Shown one piece after another: positions 14,069-22,999 of a stretch of 38,959 bases of DNA (positions are counted from its first letter, which is position 1; the number at the start of each line of letters is the position of its first letter). Under the pieces are notes generated by a model, which saw only the letters and a program-made list of their open reading frames with translations, did no database searches and was not told the origin of the DNA. The position numbers and the translations under genes are program-made. Origin of the DNA: Pedobacter jejuensis (GTDB lineage: Bacteria > Bacteroidota > Bacteroidia > Sphingobacteriales > Sphingobacteriaceae); NCBI RefSeq assembly GCF_003725795.1, contig NZ_RBEE01000021.1:1-38959 (forward strand). The letters run 5' to 3'.

Positions 14069-14852
14069 AATGATACATTTAAAATTAAACAAATGTACAT
14101 TTGAGCCAGTGAGTCATCAAGATGTTCGTTAGTCGAACTAGCTGTAAATCAATGTCTTACAAAAAAATCCAGCACCCGAACATTTCGGAATAATTCTGAT
14201 TTTGATATTTCAACCAATCTACTGACCTACAGTGTTTTACAAAAAATAGTCAGTTTTCGACTCACTAAAATTAACCATTTAAAATGGTCGAAAACGAGTC
14301 TTAATGTGCTATAAAAACCAAAACAAAGCCTTGAAAATCAACGATTTGTGCGGCAATGTTCTGGTTTATATCTAAGGAAGTGGTCCCGACGAGAATCGAA
14401 CCCAGCCTATTTAAAGGCTTTGGAGGGCACTTTTTTATGTATTTTTATTTAAAACTCACCAATTTCCTAAACACAGATTTGAGCCTATTTTGCATTGCAA
14501 ATCCACTAGGTTAAAAATCATAAAAAAAGACTAGAAAAACAAGCTAAAAATATGAACAAACTTTTTGTTTACATTCTTTATTATAATCGACTATAAAAGT
14601 ATAAACAAACTCGAATGATTAAAGCTTCGTTTATAGGAGTTCCAAAATAAGTTCCCTTTTAGAGAAAAAAATTATGATAATTAGTGATTGTTCGACCAAA
14701 AAGCAAAAGTTATATTAGTGGGTATTTCAGTAAAAGTATCTATTTCTGAATTGACCCAAACTTTAGGTTGTAAGTAAAATATTCATCAAACTTAAAATAT
14801 CGCCACACACTCAACTATTGGATTTTATAGTTATCTATCAAATTTCCAGCTT
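14069..14852. other. Gene-free region with a tRNA fragment
   Basis: About 780 bp without a credible gene, between the integrase start and the end of gmd. It is very AT-rich. Contents: the tRNA 3' fragment at 14380-14406, a pair of near-inverted segments around GTTTTCGA and TCGAAAAC (14252-14296), and the small inverted repeat ACCATTT-A-AAATGGT (14273-14287). These repeats near an integrase may be arm-binding sites. No terminator for gmd is visible. Confidence 0.45.
14380..14406 (-). tRNA. 3'-terminal tRNA fragment (T-arm and acceptor), probable attachment-site remnant
   Basis: The minus strand reads GGGTTCGATTCTCGTCGGGA followed by CCAC, a T-loop (TTCGATT) with a 3' acceptor strand and CCA. 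The 5' acceptor strand and D-arm are not found upstream (14407-14500), so this is not a full tRNA. Integrases often recombine in the 3' end of tRNA genes and leave such fragments. The nearby tyrosine recombinase supports this reading. The amino-acid identity cannot be determined. Confidence 0.55.
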
Positions 14853-15965
14853 CTATTCAAATTGATTCTTGACATAATAGCCAACAGATTTTAGTAAAAT
14901 TTCTTTTTTAAAAATTTCAACATCTGAAATAATCATCTCATCGACAAGTCCTTTCAAATCATATTTGGGTGTCCAATTTAATTTGGTTTTCGCTTTCGTC
15001 GGGTCTCCTATAAGTAAATCTACCTCTGTAGGACGAAAGTATGCAGGGTCTACAGCGATGACTTCCTTATCTATTTTCAAGTTGTATTGTGGGTTTGAGC
15101 AATTCTTTACATAGCCCTTCTCGTTTAATCCCTCGCCTTTAAATTCAAGAGTAACCCCTAAAACACCGAATGCTAAAATTATAAAATCTCTTACCGATGT
15201 GGTTACCCCAGTAGCTATAACATAATCGTCAGGTTTATCCTGCTGGAGAATTAGCCACATAGCTTCGACATAATCTTTTGCATGACCCCAATCCCGCCTG
15301 GCGCCCAAGTTTCCTAAATATATTTTATCCTGAAGCCCGAGTGCTATTTTGGCAGTTCCTCTAGTAATTTTTCGAGTAACAAAAGTTTCTCCTCTCAAAG
15401 GACTTTCATGGTTAAACAATATTCCATTGCAGGCAAACATATTATAAGCTTCTCTATAATTTACGGTAATCCAATAAGCATACATTTTCGCAACGGCATA
15501 AGGAGATCTTGGATAAAAAGGAGTTGTTTCGCTTTGAGGAACCGCTTGAACTAATCCATACAACTCCGATGTTGATGCTTGATATATTTTTGTTTTGCCT
15601 TCTAACTTTAATATGCGCAAAGCCTCCAGTAAGCGTAACGTTCCTATTCCATCTGCATTAGCCGTATATTCTGGGGTATCAAAACTAACTTTCACATGGC
15701 TCATGGCACCGAGGTTATATATTTCATCTGGCTGTACCTCTTGAATAATTCTAATTAAATTTGTTGAATCACTTAGGTCTCCATAATGAAGTTTAAACCG
15801 TACTTCAGGCTCATGAGGATCCTGATACAGATGGTCGATTCTATCAGTGTTAAATGACGAACTACGCCTTTTTATTCCATGAACAGAATACCCTTTAGTT
15901 AATAATAATTCTGCCAGGTATGCACCATCCTGACCGGTAATTCCCGTTATTAATGCTGTTTTCAT
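14853..15965 (-). CDS. gmd: GDP-mannose 4,6-dehydratase
   Basis: This 370-aa short-chain dehydrogenase/reductase converts GDP-mannose to GDP-4-keto-6-deoxymannose, a precursor of GDP-fucose, GDP-rhamnose and related sugars. G-I-T-G-Q-D-G (8-14) is the NADP-binding loop typical of Gmd, followed by [18 protein letters not shown] (131-134) and Y156-x-x-x-K160 form the catalytic set. [15 protein letters not shown] is the Gmd substrate-binding signature. No fcl/wcaG or rmd gene lies next to it, so the second reaction must be encoded elsewhere. It is downstream of the sigma-factor gene by about 50 bp on the same strand and may be cotranscribed with it. Confidence 0.95.
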   Translation of the reverse strand: MKTALITGITGQDGAYLAELLLTKGYSVHGIKRRSSSFNTDRIDHLYQDPHEPEVRFKLHYGDLSDSTNLIRIIQEVQPDEIYNLGAMSHVKVSFDTPEYTANADGIGTLRLLEALRILKLEGKTKIYQASTSELYGLVQAVPQSETTPFYPRSPYAVAKMYAYWITVNYREAYNMFACNGILFNHESPLRGETFVTRKITRGTAKIALGLQDKIYLGNLGARRDWGHAKDYVEAMWLILQQDKPDDYVIATGVTTSVRDFIILAFGVLGVTLEFKGEGLNEKGYVKNCSNPQYNLKIDKEVIAVDPAYFRPTEVDLLIGDPTKAKTKLNWTPKYDLKGLVDEMIISDVEIFKKEILLKSVGYYVKNQFE

Positions 15966-16014
15966 ATAGATTTGAAGTGATTTTAAGATAAGTTACTGGA
16001 TGTAAGTAGGGGAA

Positions 16015-16593
16015 TTAGTTAAAAAATTTTCTCAATATTATAATCGACATTCGAATTCTTGTTTTTATCGTACCGAGGGGAATAGCTAATTCCTCAGAAA
16101 TTTCCTCATGAGTATAACCCTCATAGTAAAATAATTTTAAAATATTCAATTGTTCATCACTCAATGCAAAAAATAATTGATTCAAACCTATCCTATCGAT
16201 GTTAATGCTACAGATATATCTTGAGCCCAATTCAGCCTGAGAAAAATCTATCGATTGGTTCAACCGACTATTTCGGCTACTTTTTAACCTCAGATAATCT
16301 AAGGCCGTATTTCTAGCTATAGTTTTGCTCCAGGTTAGCAGCTGGGATCGATCTGCATTATAAGAATGGATGCAAGTTTTAACCTTTAAAAAGGTGTCTT
16401 GAAGAATATCTTCTGCAGTTTCAATTTGAGGGATAATTTTTGAGATTGTAGTTAGCAATTCTGCAGAATGATTACGAAAAAGTGTGCTAAGTAACACGTC
16501 ATCACCATGTTTTGATTGACCAGATACATTATTAGTTTTCACTAAAAAATTACCCGTATTTGGAATATTTTTCAGGTAGAAAGTTACGGGCAT
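16015..16593 (-). CDS. ECF-type RNA polymerase sigma factor
   Basis: This 192-aa protein has the two-domain layout of ECF sigma factors. Region 2 spans about residues 35-105 (LLSTLFRNHSAELL, AEDILQDTFLKVKTCI, LLTWSKTIARNTALDYLRLK). Region 4 is a helix-turn-helix at about 145-185 (LNILKLFYYEGYTHEEISEE, IPLGTIKTRI). No anti-sigma factor gene follows; instead gmd is 49 bp downstream. The gene is divergent from the wecG-wcaJ pair across 281 bp. Control of polysaccharide genes by this sigma factor is plausible from position but not shown. Start at 16593 is accepted as the first ATG; a shorter version from the next ATG is not available. Confidence 0.9.
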   Translation of the reverse strand: MPVTFYLKNIPNTGNFLVKTNNVSGQSKHGDDVLLSTLFRNHSAELLTTISKIIPQIETAEDILQDTFLKVKTCIHSYNADRSQLLTWSKTIARNTALDYLRLKSSRNSRLNQSIDFSQAELGSRYICSINIDRIGLNQLFFALSDEQLNILKLFYYEGYTHEEISEELAIPLGTIKTRIRMSIIILRKFFN

Positions 16594-16874
16594 GAATACA
16601 GAATTTAGAGGATATTAATTGTTAATTTTTTGTTTTTTGACTCCTGTTATCCACTAAATTTTAAAAAAATAAAATTTATTTATCTGGTAAACAAAAGCGC
16701 GCCACAAAACCTATAGCTATACTTAAAATTAAGTACTCCTTTCAGTTGTAACTGATTGATTAACAACATTTAAACTTACAAATTTATTCTAACAATTTAA
16801 AACTAAAACTTTCAAAAAACCGTATAAGCTTCCTACAGAATCAATAACGATTGTATTATTAATTAGTATGTTTT

Positions 16875-17627
16875 ATGGAAAATCAGCTTAATTTAAACGG
16901 TAGAGGTATTAACTACAATTTGTACAACGGAAATTTGAATGAAATTTCTCTTGACTCAAAAATAGTTATAAACACTATTAACCAATATTCTTATTGTATA
17001 GCTCGAAAAGATGCTGAATTTAGGAATGCTTTAACTTCTTCAGATATTTTATTGCCAGATGGCGAAGGGGTGGTCTTGGCGGAGCGTTTTTTAACCGGTA
17101 AAAAAATAAAGAAGATTTCGGGAACAGATCTTCATCTTTATTTACTTTCTACATTAAATGCTCAGTCAGGTAAGTGTTTTTATCTGGGATCTTGCGAAGA
17201 AACTCTTGCAAAAATTAGAGTAAAGCTGCTTAAAGAATATCCCAATCTCGAAGTTGGCATTTATTCACCACCATTTACGTCGACATTTTCCAGTGATGAC
17301 AACGAAAAAATGATTGCCGCGATTAATGCCTTTAATCCTGATGCTTTATTTATCGGTCTTACGGCACCTAAACAGGAAAAGTGGTCACAACAATTCAAGA
17401 ATCAAATAAATGCAAAATTTATCTGCTCAATAGGTGCTGTGTTCGATTTTTATGCAGAAACAGTTAAACGACCTAGCAAATTTATGGTAGATAATAAACT
17501 AGAATGGATGGGCCGTTTGGTAAGTAATCCATCAAGGATGTGGAGAAGGTATTTATACTACGGACCAATTTATGTCTTTCAGATATTAAAGCTTCGCTTT
17601 TTTATCCCTTTTAGAAGCTCTGTTTAA
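16875..17627 (+). CDS. WecG/TagA/CpsF-family glycosyltransferase
   Basis: This 250-aa protein belongs to GT26 (WecG/TagA/CpsF), which adds a sugar, often ManNAc(A), to a lipid-linked first sugar at the cytoplasmic face of the membrane. The family motifs are present: L-L-P-D-G-E-G-V-V near residue 55, S-G-T-D-L near 77, and F-I-G-L-T-A-P-K-Q-E-K-W around 155-166, with the GAVFDFYA segment after it. The basic C-terminus (RMWRRYLYYGP) is a membrane-associating tail. It lies 20 bp upstream of the initiating phosphotransferase gene, so the pair likely carries out the first two steps of repeat-unit assembly. Confidence 0.9.
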   Translation: MENQLNLNGRGINYNLYNGNLNEISLDSKIVINTINQYSYCIARKDAEFRNALTSSDILLPDGEGVVLAERFLTGKKIKKISGTDLHLYLLSTLNAQSGKCFYLGSCEETLAKIRVKLLKEYPNLEVGIYSPPFTSTFSSDDNEKMIAAINAFNPDALFIGLTAPKQEKWSQQFKNQINAKFICSIGAVFDFYAETVKRPSKFMVDNKLEWMGRLVSNPSRMWRRYLYYGPIYVFQILKLRFFIPFRSSV

Positions 17628-17647
17628 CTCTTAAAATACACCTAACT

Positions 17648-19036
17648 ATGACACAGAGATACACAAATATCCACCGGGTTTTCTTCCTCATTATGGACCT
17701 TGTAACCCTAAACATACTTTTTATATTGCCAATTTTTTTATTCGAGAAAAATCCTGAGTCCGATTTAAAAGATTTAATAATCCTGAATCTTGTGGCAAAT
17801 ATAATTTGGCTATTAAGTTCATATCTTCTAGCAGCTTATGTTATTTATAAACAAGTTAATTTGCGAATTTTAGCTCGTAAAACTCTAATATCTTTTGGGA
17901 TTTTTGGAAGCCTTGTTTCAGTTTTTGTTTATTTGGCTGATTTCTCAAATCCGAATTATTTAGTTTTAACAATTGTATTTGGCTTCGGCCTTATCTTGCT
18001 TATCACGAGGTTAACGCTTACAAGTTATGTTCTTTACACCAGATCAAACACTAAATTCTTCCAAAAGATAATTATAATCGGGTACAACGAAACAGCTAAT
18101 AATCTAATTAATTCTTTCTCATCCACGCAAAGTAATTTGCGTTGTCTTGGCTGTTTTGATGATATTGAGCTGGATACAAATTCTACAAATTTTCAATATT
18201 TGGGTAGAATTGATAAGAGTCTTGATTTTGCATTGGAAAATAAAATTGCTGAAATTTATTGCACACTATCACCAGAAAAATTCCCCTATCTATATGAACT
18301 TGCCGAAACTGCTGAAAAACAATTTATTAGATTTAGGTTTGTTCCTAATATATATGAATTCCTAAACAGAAAGGCGCATTTAGATTTTGTTGATGAAATA
18401 CCTGTTTTTTCTCTAAGGTCTGAACCAATGAACTACGCGACCGCTCAGCTTAAAAAGCGAATCTTTGATATTGTGATTAGCACTATGGTCATAATTTTTC
18501 TGCTATCATGGCTGCTTCCATTATTGGCCATTATTATAAAGTTAGATTCGCAGGGCCCTGTATTTTTCAGGCAACAAAGAGGTGGTAAAAACAATAAAGG
18601 TTTTTCTTGCATTAAGTTGCGCACTTTATCTCATGCTATTTCCTCAGATACTACAGTACAAGTAAAGCAGGGCGATACCAGGTTAACCAAAGTAGGTAGT
18701 TTTTTAAGGAAAACGAATTTAGATGAGCTACCACAATTTTTTAATGTTTTAATGGGTAACATGTCTGTTGTGGGCGCCAGACCACACATGCTTCAACATG
18801 ACATAAGATTTGCAGGTTTAGAAAATAGGTATATAATACGTATGTTATCAAAGCCTGGTGTAACCGGATGGGCACAAATTAATGGATTAAGAGGAGAAAT
18901 TAAAGAAACATTTCAATTAACAAAGCGAATAGAGCATGACATTTGGTATATCGAAAACTGGGATACCTGGCTCGATTTAAAGATTATTTGGTTAACTATT
19001 CAAAAAATGGTTATTGGCGATAAAAATGCGTACTAA
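17648..19036 (+). CDS. WcaJ-type undecaprenyl-phosphate glucose/hexose-1-phosphate transferase
   Basis: This 462-aa polyprenyl glycosylphosphotransferase starts the repeat unit by moving a sugar-1-phosphate onto undecaprenyl phosphate. Four N-terminal membrane helices (about 12-30, 42-68, 79-101, 105-127) precede a nucleotide-binding-like middle domain and a fifth hydrophobic segment (about 276-302). The catalytic C-terminal domain contains F-R-Q-Q-R-G-G (near 307), F-S-C-I-K-L-R-T-L, L-R-K-T-N-L-D-E-L-P-Q-F-F-N-V and S-V-V-G-A-R-P-H, all family signatures. The 3' end overlaps the convergent GT4 gene by 26 bp. The sugar is probably glucose or galactose, but sequence alone does not settle it. 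Confidence 0.93.
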   Translation: MTQRYTNIHRVFFLIMDLVTLNILFILPIFLFEKNPESDLKDLIILNLVANIIWLLSSYLLAAYVIYKQVNLRILARKTLISFGIFGSLVSVFVYLADFSNPNYLVLTIVFGFGLILLITRLTLTSYVLYTRSNTKFFQKIIIIGYNETANNLINSFSSTQSNLRCLGCFDDIELDTNSTNFQYLGRIDKSLDFALENKIAEIYCTLSPEKFPYLYELAETAEKQFIRFRFVPNIYEFLNRKAHLDFVDEIPVFSLRSEPMNYATAQLKKRIFDIVISTMVIIFLLSWLLPLLAIIIKLDSQGPVFFRQQRGGKNNKGFSCIKLRTLSHAISSDTTVQVKQGDTRLTKVGSFLRKTNLDELPQFFNVLMGNMSVVGARPHMLQHDIRFAGLENRYIIRMLSKPGVTGWAQINGLRGEIKETFQLTKRIEHDIWYIENWDTWLDLKIIWLTIQKMVIGDKNAY

Positions 19037-20177
19037 TAACTTGTTTATAAATTGAATGAAGCTCTTCGTAGTTAGCTTTGGGACTGAATCTATCATTGTA
19101 AGTTTCCAAAGCTAACTTTTTTAAACTGCTTTTTTTTACAAGTGATAGAACATCAAAATAATTTACCTTCTCTCTCAGATCGAGATAATTGCCCGCCTCG
19201 AAAGTTAATCCGTTCTGGTTATTTAATACGATATTTTTAATATCTCCAAGTTCGGAAGCTATTACTGGAATGCCTTTCGAAAAAGATTCTGAAAGCACCA
19301 TTCCAAAAGTCTCATACCATTCTGATGGAAAAATCAAAGCTTCAGCATTTTCGAGTAGTTTTGATACCTCAGTTGATGACTTTTGGCCCAAGTACTCTAT
19401 ATTTTTACTTTTTTCGCATGTATCTAAAACAACATGTTCTAAGGGACCAGAACCAATAATCTTTAAGTTTATTGGTTGGTATAGAAAAGCTTGAAGTAAA
19501 GTATTTATGCCTTTCTCAGCAGTTAATCGCCCAATAAAAATAAAATATTTATTAGGTATTTTGTTTTCAAATGTTTTTAGATAAGTAAAATTTGGTTTTA
19601 CGATCAATTTATCTTTAAATGCTTTAAAATGGCTTTCCGAAAATAAATGCAAAGAGTGTTTGCCTAAAAGTATAAACTTATCTACTATAGTAAGGGTGTT
19701 GATTTTATAATGAAAATAGCTAGTTAGCGCAAGCCAAAAAGTTAAAATTTTTGAGTTTTTATAAACTCCCTTTTTAACTGCCGACCAAGGAAAACCAGGT
19801 TGCAATGAATCGATAAATAATTCTCCATTGAAATATAAGCTACCAGATGGACATAGAAACCTATAATTATGCAGAGTCATAACCACTGGTATTTGAAGAT
19901 TTTTAGCTGCATATAAAACTGATAACGAAGCTCCAAAATGCAGATTATGTATATGAATAATATTTGGTTTGAAATGCCTAATAAATTTTTTAGTTTTAAA
20001 ATATGCGAAAAGATTGAAAGGCATTAAAATAAGTTTTATAAAACTAAAATTGCTATTATCAAATTTCAATAATTCCACTTCATGCCCATTTTCACGCAGA
20101 AGTTTTATTTCATTTTCCACAACAATATCTTCACCACCCTGAAGTTTATAAAAGGTATGAATTACCAAAATTCTCAT
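19011..20177 (-). CDS. GT4-family glycosyltransferase
   Basis: This 388-aa protein has the GT-B fold of family 4 retaining glycosyltransferases. An N-terminal start I-L-V-I-H-T-F-Y-x-x-x-G-G is followed by N-IIHIHNLHF. The C-terminal nucleotide-sugar domain has F-I-G-R-L-T-A-E-K-G-I-N-T-L, L-K-I-I-G-S-G-P-L and the E-x7-E type motif A-L-I-F-P-S-E-W-Y-E-T-F-G-M-V-L-S-E-S. It should transfer a sugar to the growing lipid-linked oligosaccharide. It is the last gene of the nine-gene minus-strand operon and shares its first base with the end of the GT13-like gene. Its 3' end overlaps wcaJ tail to tail. Confidence 0.92.
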   Translation of the reverse strand: MRILVIHTFYKLQGGEDIVVENEIKLLRENGHEVELLKFDNSNFSFIKLILMPFNLFAYFKTKKFIRHFKPNIIHIHNLHFGASLSVLYAAKNLQIPVVMTLHNYRFLCPSGSLYFNGELFIDSLQPGFPWSAVKKGVYKNSKILTFWLALTSYFHYKINTLTIVDKFILLGKHSLHLFSESHFKAFKDKLIVKPNFTYLKTFENKIPNKYFIFIGRLTAEKGINTLLQAFLYQPINLKIIGSGPLEHVVLDTCEKSKNIEYLGQKSSTEVSKLLENAEALIFPSEWYETFGMVLSESFSKGIPVIASELGDIKNIVLNNQNGLTFEAGNYLDLREKVNYFDVLSLVKKSSLKKLALETYNDRFSPKANYEELHSIYKQVISTHFYRQ

Positions 20178-21103
20178 TAATTGGCGCTTTTAGTAGTTTT
20201 TGTAAGTTTTATAAACTCATTTTTTAGTTTTCTGATAACCAAAGTATGATAAGCATAAGGAGCTTTAATCTGTGATTGCAATTCTGCAACTATGTTCGTG
20301 GCAGGCGAGAACTTAAAATTTCTTTGAGCGCCATCATCAATTGGGGTAACTAAATAATTTACCCCCGATGTATTTGTCGATTCTTCATCAAACCCAATAT
20401 TACTAACTTTAGATAATTTTGGATAAATTACCTTTAACCTATTTTCAGCAACATGGGTTTGCATTTGAATATCCCAGGTAGAAATTGTTCCTTTAATTTG
20501 TTTTTTCAGCATCCTTACCAAATCAAAACCTTCAGCATTAAGACGTTTTTTAAACCCGGGCGAATTATGCATTAAGTTATTCAGATCATTTTCATCCCAA
20601 ATAATATTTGTAAAACGATTGCTCCAGCCACCCCAACCATAAGAGCAAAATCTTTTATATACAATTGTGTCGTAAATATAATTTGATGCTTTAATTGGAA
20701 AAACATAAGCAGTTACACAAAATACACTTTGTTCATCTTTATAAAATTCCAACGCATCTGTAAGAAATTTTAAGTAATTTGAGCTAACAATGAGGTCGTC
20801 TTCAACGATGATGAAGCGGTCATAATTTTCGCTTAAAAAAGTTAAACCGGTTCTAAAGTTTGGACCGGTACTTAAATTATGTTCACGGTAATGCTTTATA
20901 ATATTTCTAAAACCATCAAGATTGTCAATATAGTGACGAACTTCTTTTATAGGTGTATCATCCGAACCAATTTTCGGGCCATCGCTAAAGAAAACGATAT
21001 CCATATTTTTACATTCGGGGTTTTTTAATAAGGCGTCCATGCACCGTTTCAATTTACTGACCCTGTTGTAACAGAATACGCCAATGATTATAGAATTTTT
21101 CAT
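20177..21103 (-). CDS. GT13/GnT-I-like glycosyltransferase
   Basis: This 308-aa protein resembles the GT-A domain of N-acetylglucosaminyltransferase I (GT13), best known from eukaryotic N-glycan synthesis. I-G-V-F-C-Y-N-R opens the fold; F-F-S-D-G-P-K, then F-I-I-V-E-D-D-L (the E-D-D metal motif) and the C-S-Y-G-W-G-G-W-S-N-R-F segment follow. The donor in bacteria may differ from UDP-GlcNAc. Start overlaps the 3' end of the GT2 gene by 4 bp (ATGA) and its stop shares a base with the next gene, so it is fully embedded in the operon. Confidence 0.8.
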   Translation of the reverse strand: MKNSIIIGVFCYNRVSKLKRCMDALLKNPECKNMDIVFFSDGPKIGSDDTPIKEVRHYIDNLDGFRNIIKHYREHNLSTGPNFRTGLTFLSENYDRFIIVEDDLIVSSNYLKFLTDALEFYKDEQSVFCVTAYVFPIKASNYIYDTIVYKRFCSYGWGGWSNRFTNIIWDENDLNNLMHNSPGFKKRLNAEGFDLVRMLKKQIKGTISTWDIQMQTHVAENRLKVIYPKLSKVSNIGFDEESTNTSGVNYLVTPIDDGAQRNFKFSPATNIVAELQSQIKAPYAYHTLVIRKLKNEFIKLTKTTKSAN

Positions 21104-21948
21104 GAATTATTGGATTTAAATTTACGCCAGATAAAAGGGAAGAATGTTTTAAGCCAAATTTTGGTGTAAACTTCTAAACGATGACCAGGAAAATGAGTGG
21201 AAATAAAACCCATATATTCTTTGTAAGCTAAACCTTTAGGACTTTTTAGGTGTGCGATTCGCTGCTTTAAATTTCGCTTGACTTTGAATTCATTGTCAAG
21301 ATTATCATCTACACAAAAACCTAAAACCCCGGGAGCAACAATCGTTTTAAATCCTGCTTTTCCTGCTCTTAAAGTGTAATCAAAATCAGCTATGCTATGG
21401 GTGAAATTAACAGAAAGGATTCCGATTTTATTTACCACTGATGCAGGAACAAGCATTATATTGGCATTTGCCATATCACATACCAAATACTCTGTTTCGC
21501 TAAAAACGTTGTAACACTGAACTTTACCGGCAGTATATAATTTATGCCCGCCATAGGTAATTTTATTCTTGCGATTATCCATCGTACTTCCTATTAAAAT
21601 GGCATCCTCATTTCTTATTGAAAAGTAGTTTAATAATCGGGTGATGCAATTTTTAACAAGAAGCGTGTCATCATTCAAGAGCAAATAAAAATCTGGTTTA
21701 ATTTTAATCGCATTTTCCCAAGAATTTCTCATGCCACCAGCCCAGAATAAACTTCCTGATCCCTTAAAAATATTTACTGAAGGGAAATGTGCCTTTAATT
21801 CAATTGCTGTTCCATCTGTAGAATTATCGTCAGTTAGGAAAACATTTAATTTTACATCCGAATCCATCTCCTGTTCGAAGAGGCTTTTCAAGCATGAAAG
21901 TGTTTTATCTTTTCTATTAAATGTTGCTAGAAGTACTGCTATGTCCAT
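21100..21948 (-). CDS. GT2-family glycosyltransferase
   Basis: This 282-aa GT-A glycosyltransferase begins I-A-V-L-L-A-T-F-N-R-K and has the nucleotide-binding L-T-D-D-N-S-T-D-G-T and the metal-binding L-L-L-N-D-D-T. The mid-segment G-S-L-F-W-A-G-G-M-R is common in GT2 members similar to rhamnosyltransferases. F-T-H-S-I-A-D-F-D-Y-T-L-R-A lies in the acceptor half. Donor and linkage cannot be told. The gene lies 2 bp after the preceding glycosyltransferase gene. Confidence 0.9.
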   Translation of the reverse strand: MDIAVLLATFNRKDKTLSCLKSLFEQEMDSDVKLNVFLTDDNSTDGTAIELKAHFPSVNIFKGSGSLFWAGGMRNSWENAIKIKPDFYLLLNDDTLLVKNCITRLLNYFSIRNEDAILIGSTMDNRKNKITYGGHKLYTAGKVQCYNVFSETEYLVCDMANANIMLVPASVVNKIGILSVNFTHSIADFDYTLRAGKAGFKTIVAPGVLGFCVDDNLDNEFKVKRNLKQRIAHLKSPKGLAYKEYMGFISTHFPGHRLEVYTKIWLKTFFPFIWRKFKSNNS

Positions 21949-21950
21949 AT

Positions 21951-22997
21951 TTAATTTTTTAATAGAATTTTCTTAGCACGTTTACTTATTGCTCTGAAAT
22001 AACTTAAAACGTAGTATTTAAAATATCCTTTTAGATTTAAATTAGGAATTCCTAGAAGCTTTTTTACAACACCCATATATTTCTGATGAGGGACATTTTG
22101 TCCATAATTTGGTTGGTTCTGAATGAGTTCATTGTAGAGCTCAGATAAACCGTAAGTCTTTTCGGCTGGCAAATGCCAAATGGCAACATTAACATCGGTG
22201 GTTTCAACATTTCTGTAAAACACCGGATTAGTCCATATTCGCTTCAAAATAACTTTGCTTTTACTCGCCTGGAAATTATTTTTAAAGTAGATAAAACTTA
22301 AAGTTTGTGCTTCTTCATTAAATTTTGGTTGACCTTTGAGATGTCTTTCCATGAGTTTTGGCCAAAGCACCATAAAGTCATTGTATATAATATTTATGTT
22401 TTTTACGCTCGCTAGAAAAAACTCACCTAAATGGTACCCGGGAATTATGTCAATTTTTTTTCCCAATAGATCTTCATAAAGCAGTTTCATATCTTTCCTA
22501 CTTAAGCCATGGATAACCAAATCGGTGCTACAATCATCTTCAAAAGAAGTAAAACCTTTTGGTGCTGCACTTCGAAACAGCGATTCTACAGACTGAGTAA
22601 AAATACAATCTGAATCAAGAATAAGATATTGGTCATCTTGATTCGGATTATGTTGAGCAATATATTCGAGTATAGAAAATTCGTAAAACTGATTTTGAAA
22701 TAAATTAAAATAACCTTTTGGTGTTTTGTAATTAAAATCGGTAAATCTAATTTCAACCTCTAAATCTTTGAGACTGTCCTCTACACTTCTTCCATCTAAA
22801 TTAGGTAGTGTTCTAGTATTACTAAAAAGAATATGTTTTTGCTTTTTATTAAACCGCTTACTTGTGGCATAAAACAATAATATACAGCGCCAGTAAATAT
22901 TTTGGTGTTTTTGGCTCGAAGATCTCTCTCCGGTTTGGGGATAAATACTTTCTTCCCCAATTTCATCCGTACATATCCAGGTGCATATATAATCCAT
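21951..22997 (-). CDS. Putative GT-A-fold glycosyltransferase
   Basis: This 348-aa protein has no signal peptide. A D-S-D motif (YLILDSDCIF, about 130-139) after an LF-x-N-x-x-Y-E-F-S-I-L-E-Y-I-A segment looks like a GT-A nucleotide-sugar site in GT8/GT2-like enzymes, and H-L-G-E-F-F-L-A and E-E-A-Q-T-L-S-F-I-Y-F follow as in the acceptor half. I do not recognise the exact family. The position between the Wzy gene (2-bp gap) and a GT2 gene (2-bp gap) supports a role in repeat-unit synthesis. Confidence 0.65.
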   Translation of the reverse strand: MDYICTWICTDEIGEESIYPQTGERSSSQKHQNIYWRCILLFYATSKRFNKKQKHILFSNTRTLPNLDGRSVEDSLKDLEVEIRFTDFNYKTPKGYFNLFQNQFYEFSILEYIAQHNPNQDDQYLILDSDCIFTQSVESLFRSAAPKGFTSFEDDCSTDLVIHGLSRKDMKLLYEDLLGKKIDIIPGYHLGEFFLASVKNINIIYNDFMVLWPKLMERHLKGQPKFNEEAQTLSFIYFKNNFQASKSKVILKRIWTNPVFYRNVETTDVNVAIWHLPAEKTYGLSELYNELIQNQPNYGQNVPHQKYMGVVKKLLGIPNLNLKGYFKYYVLSYFRAISKRAKKILLKN

Positions 22998-22999
22998 AG

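Noticed and set aside
14380..14500. Complete tRNA gene on the minus strand
   Set aside because: Only the T-arm and 3' acceptor strand can be found; the D-arm, a pairing 5' acceptor strand and a credible anticodon stem are missing.
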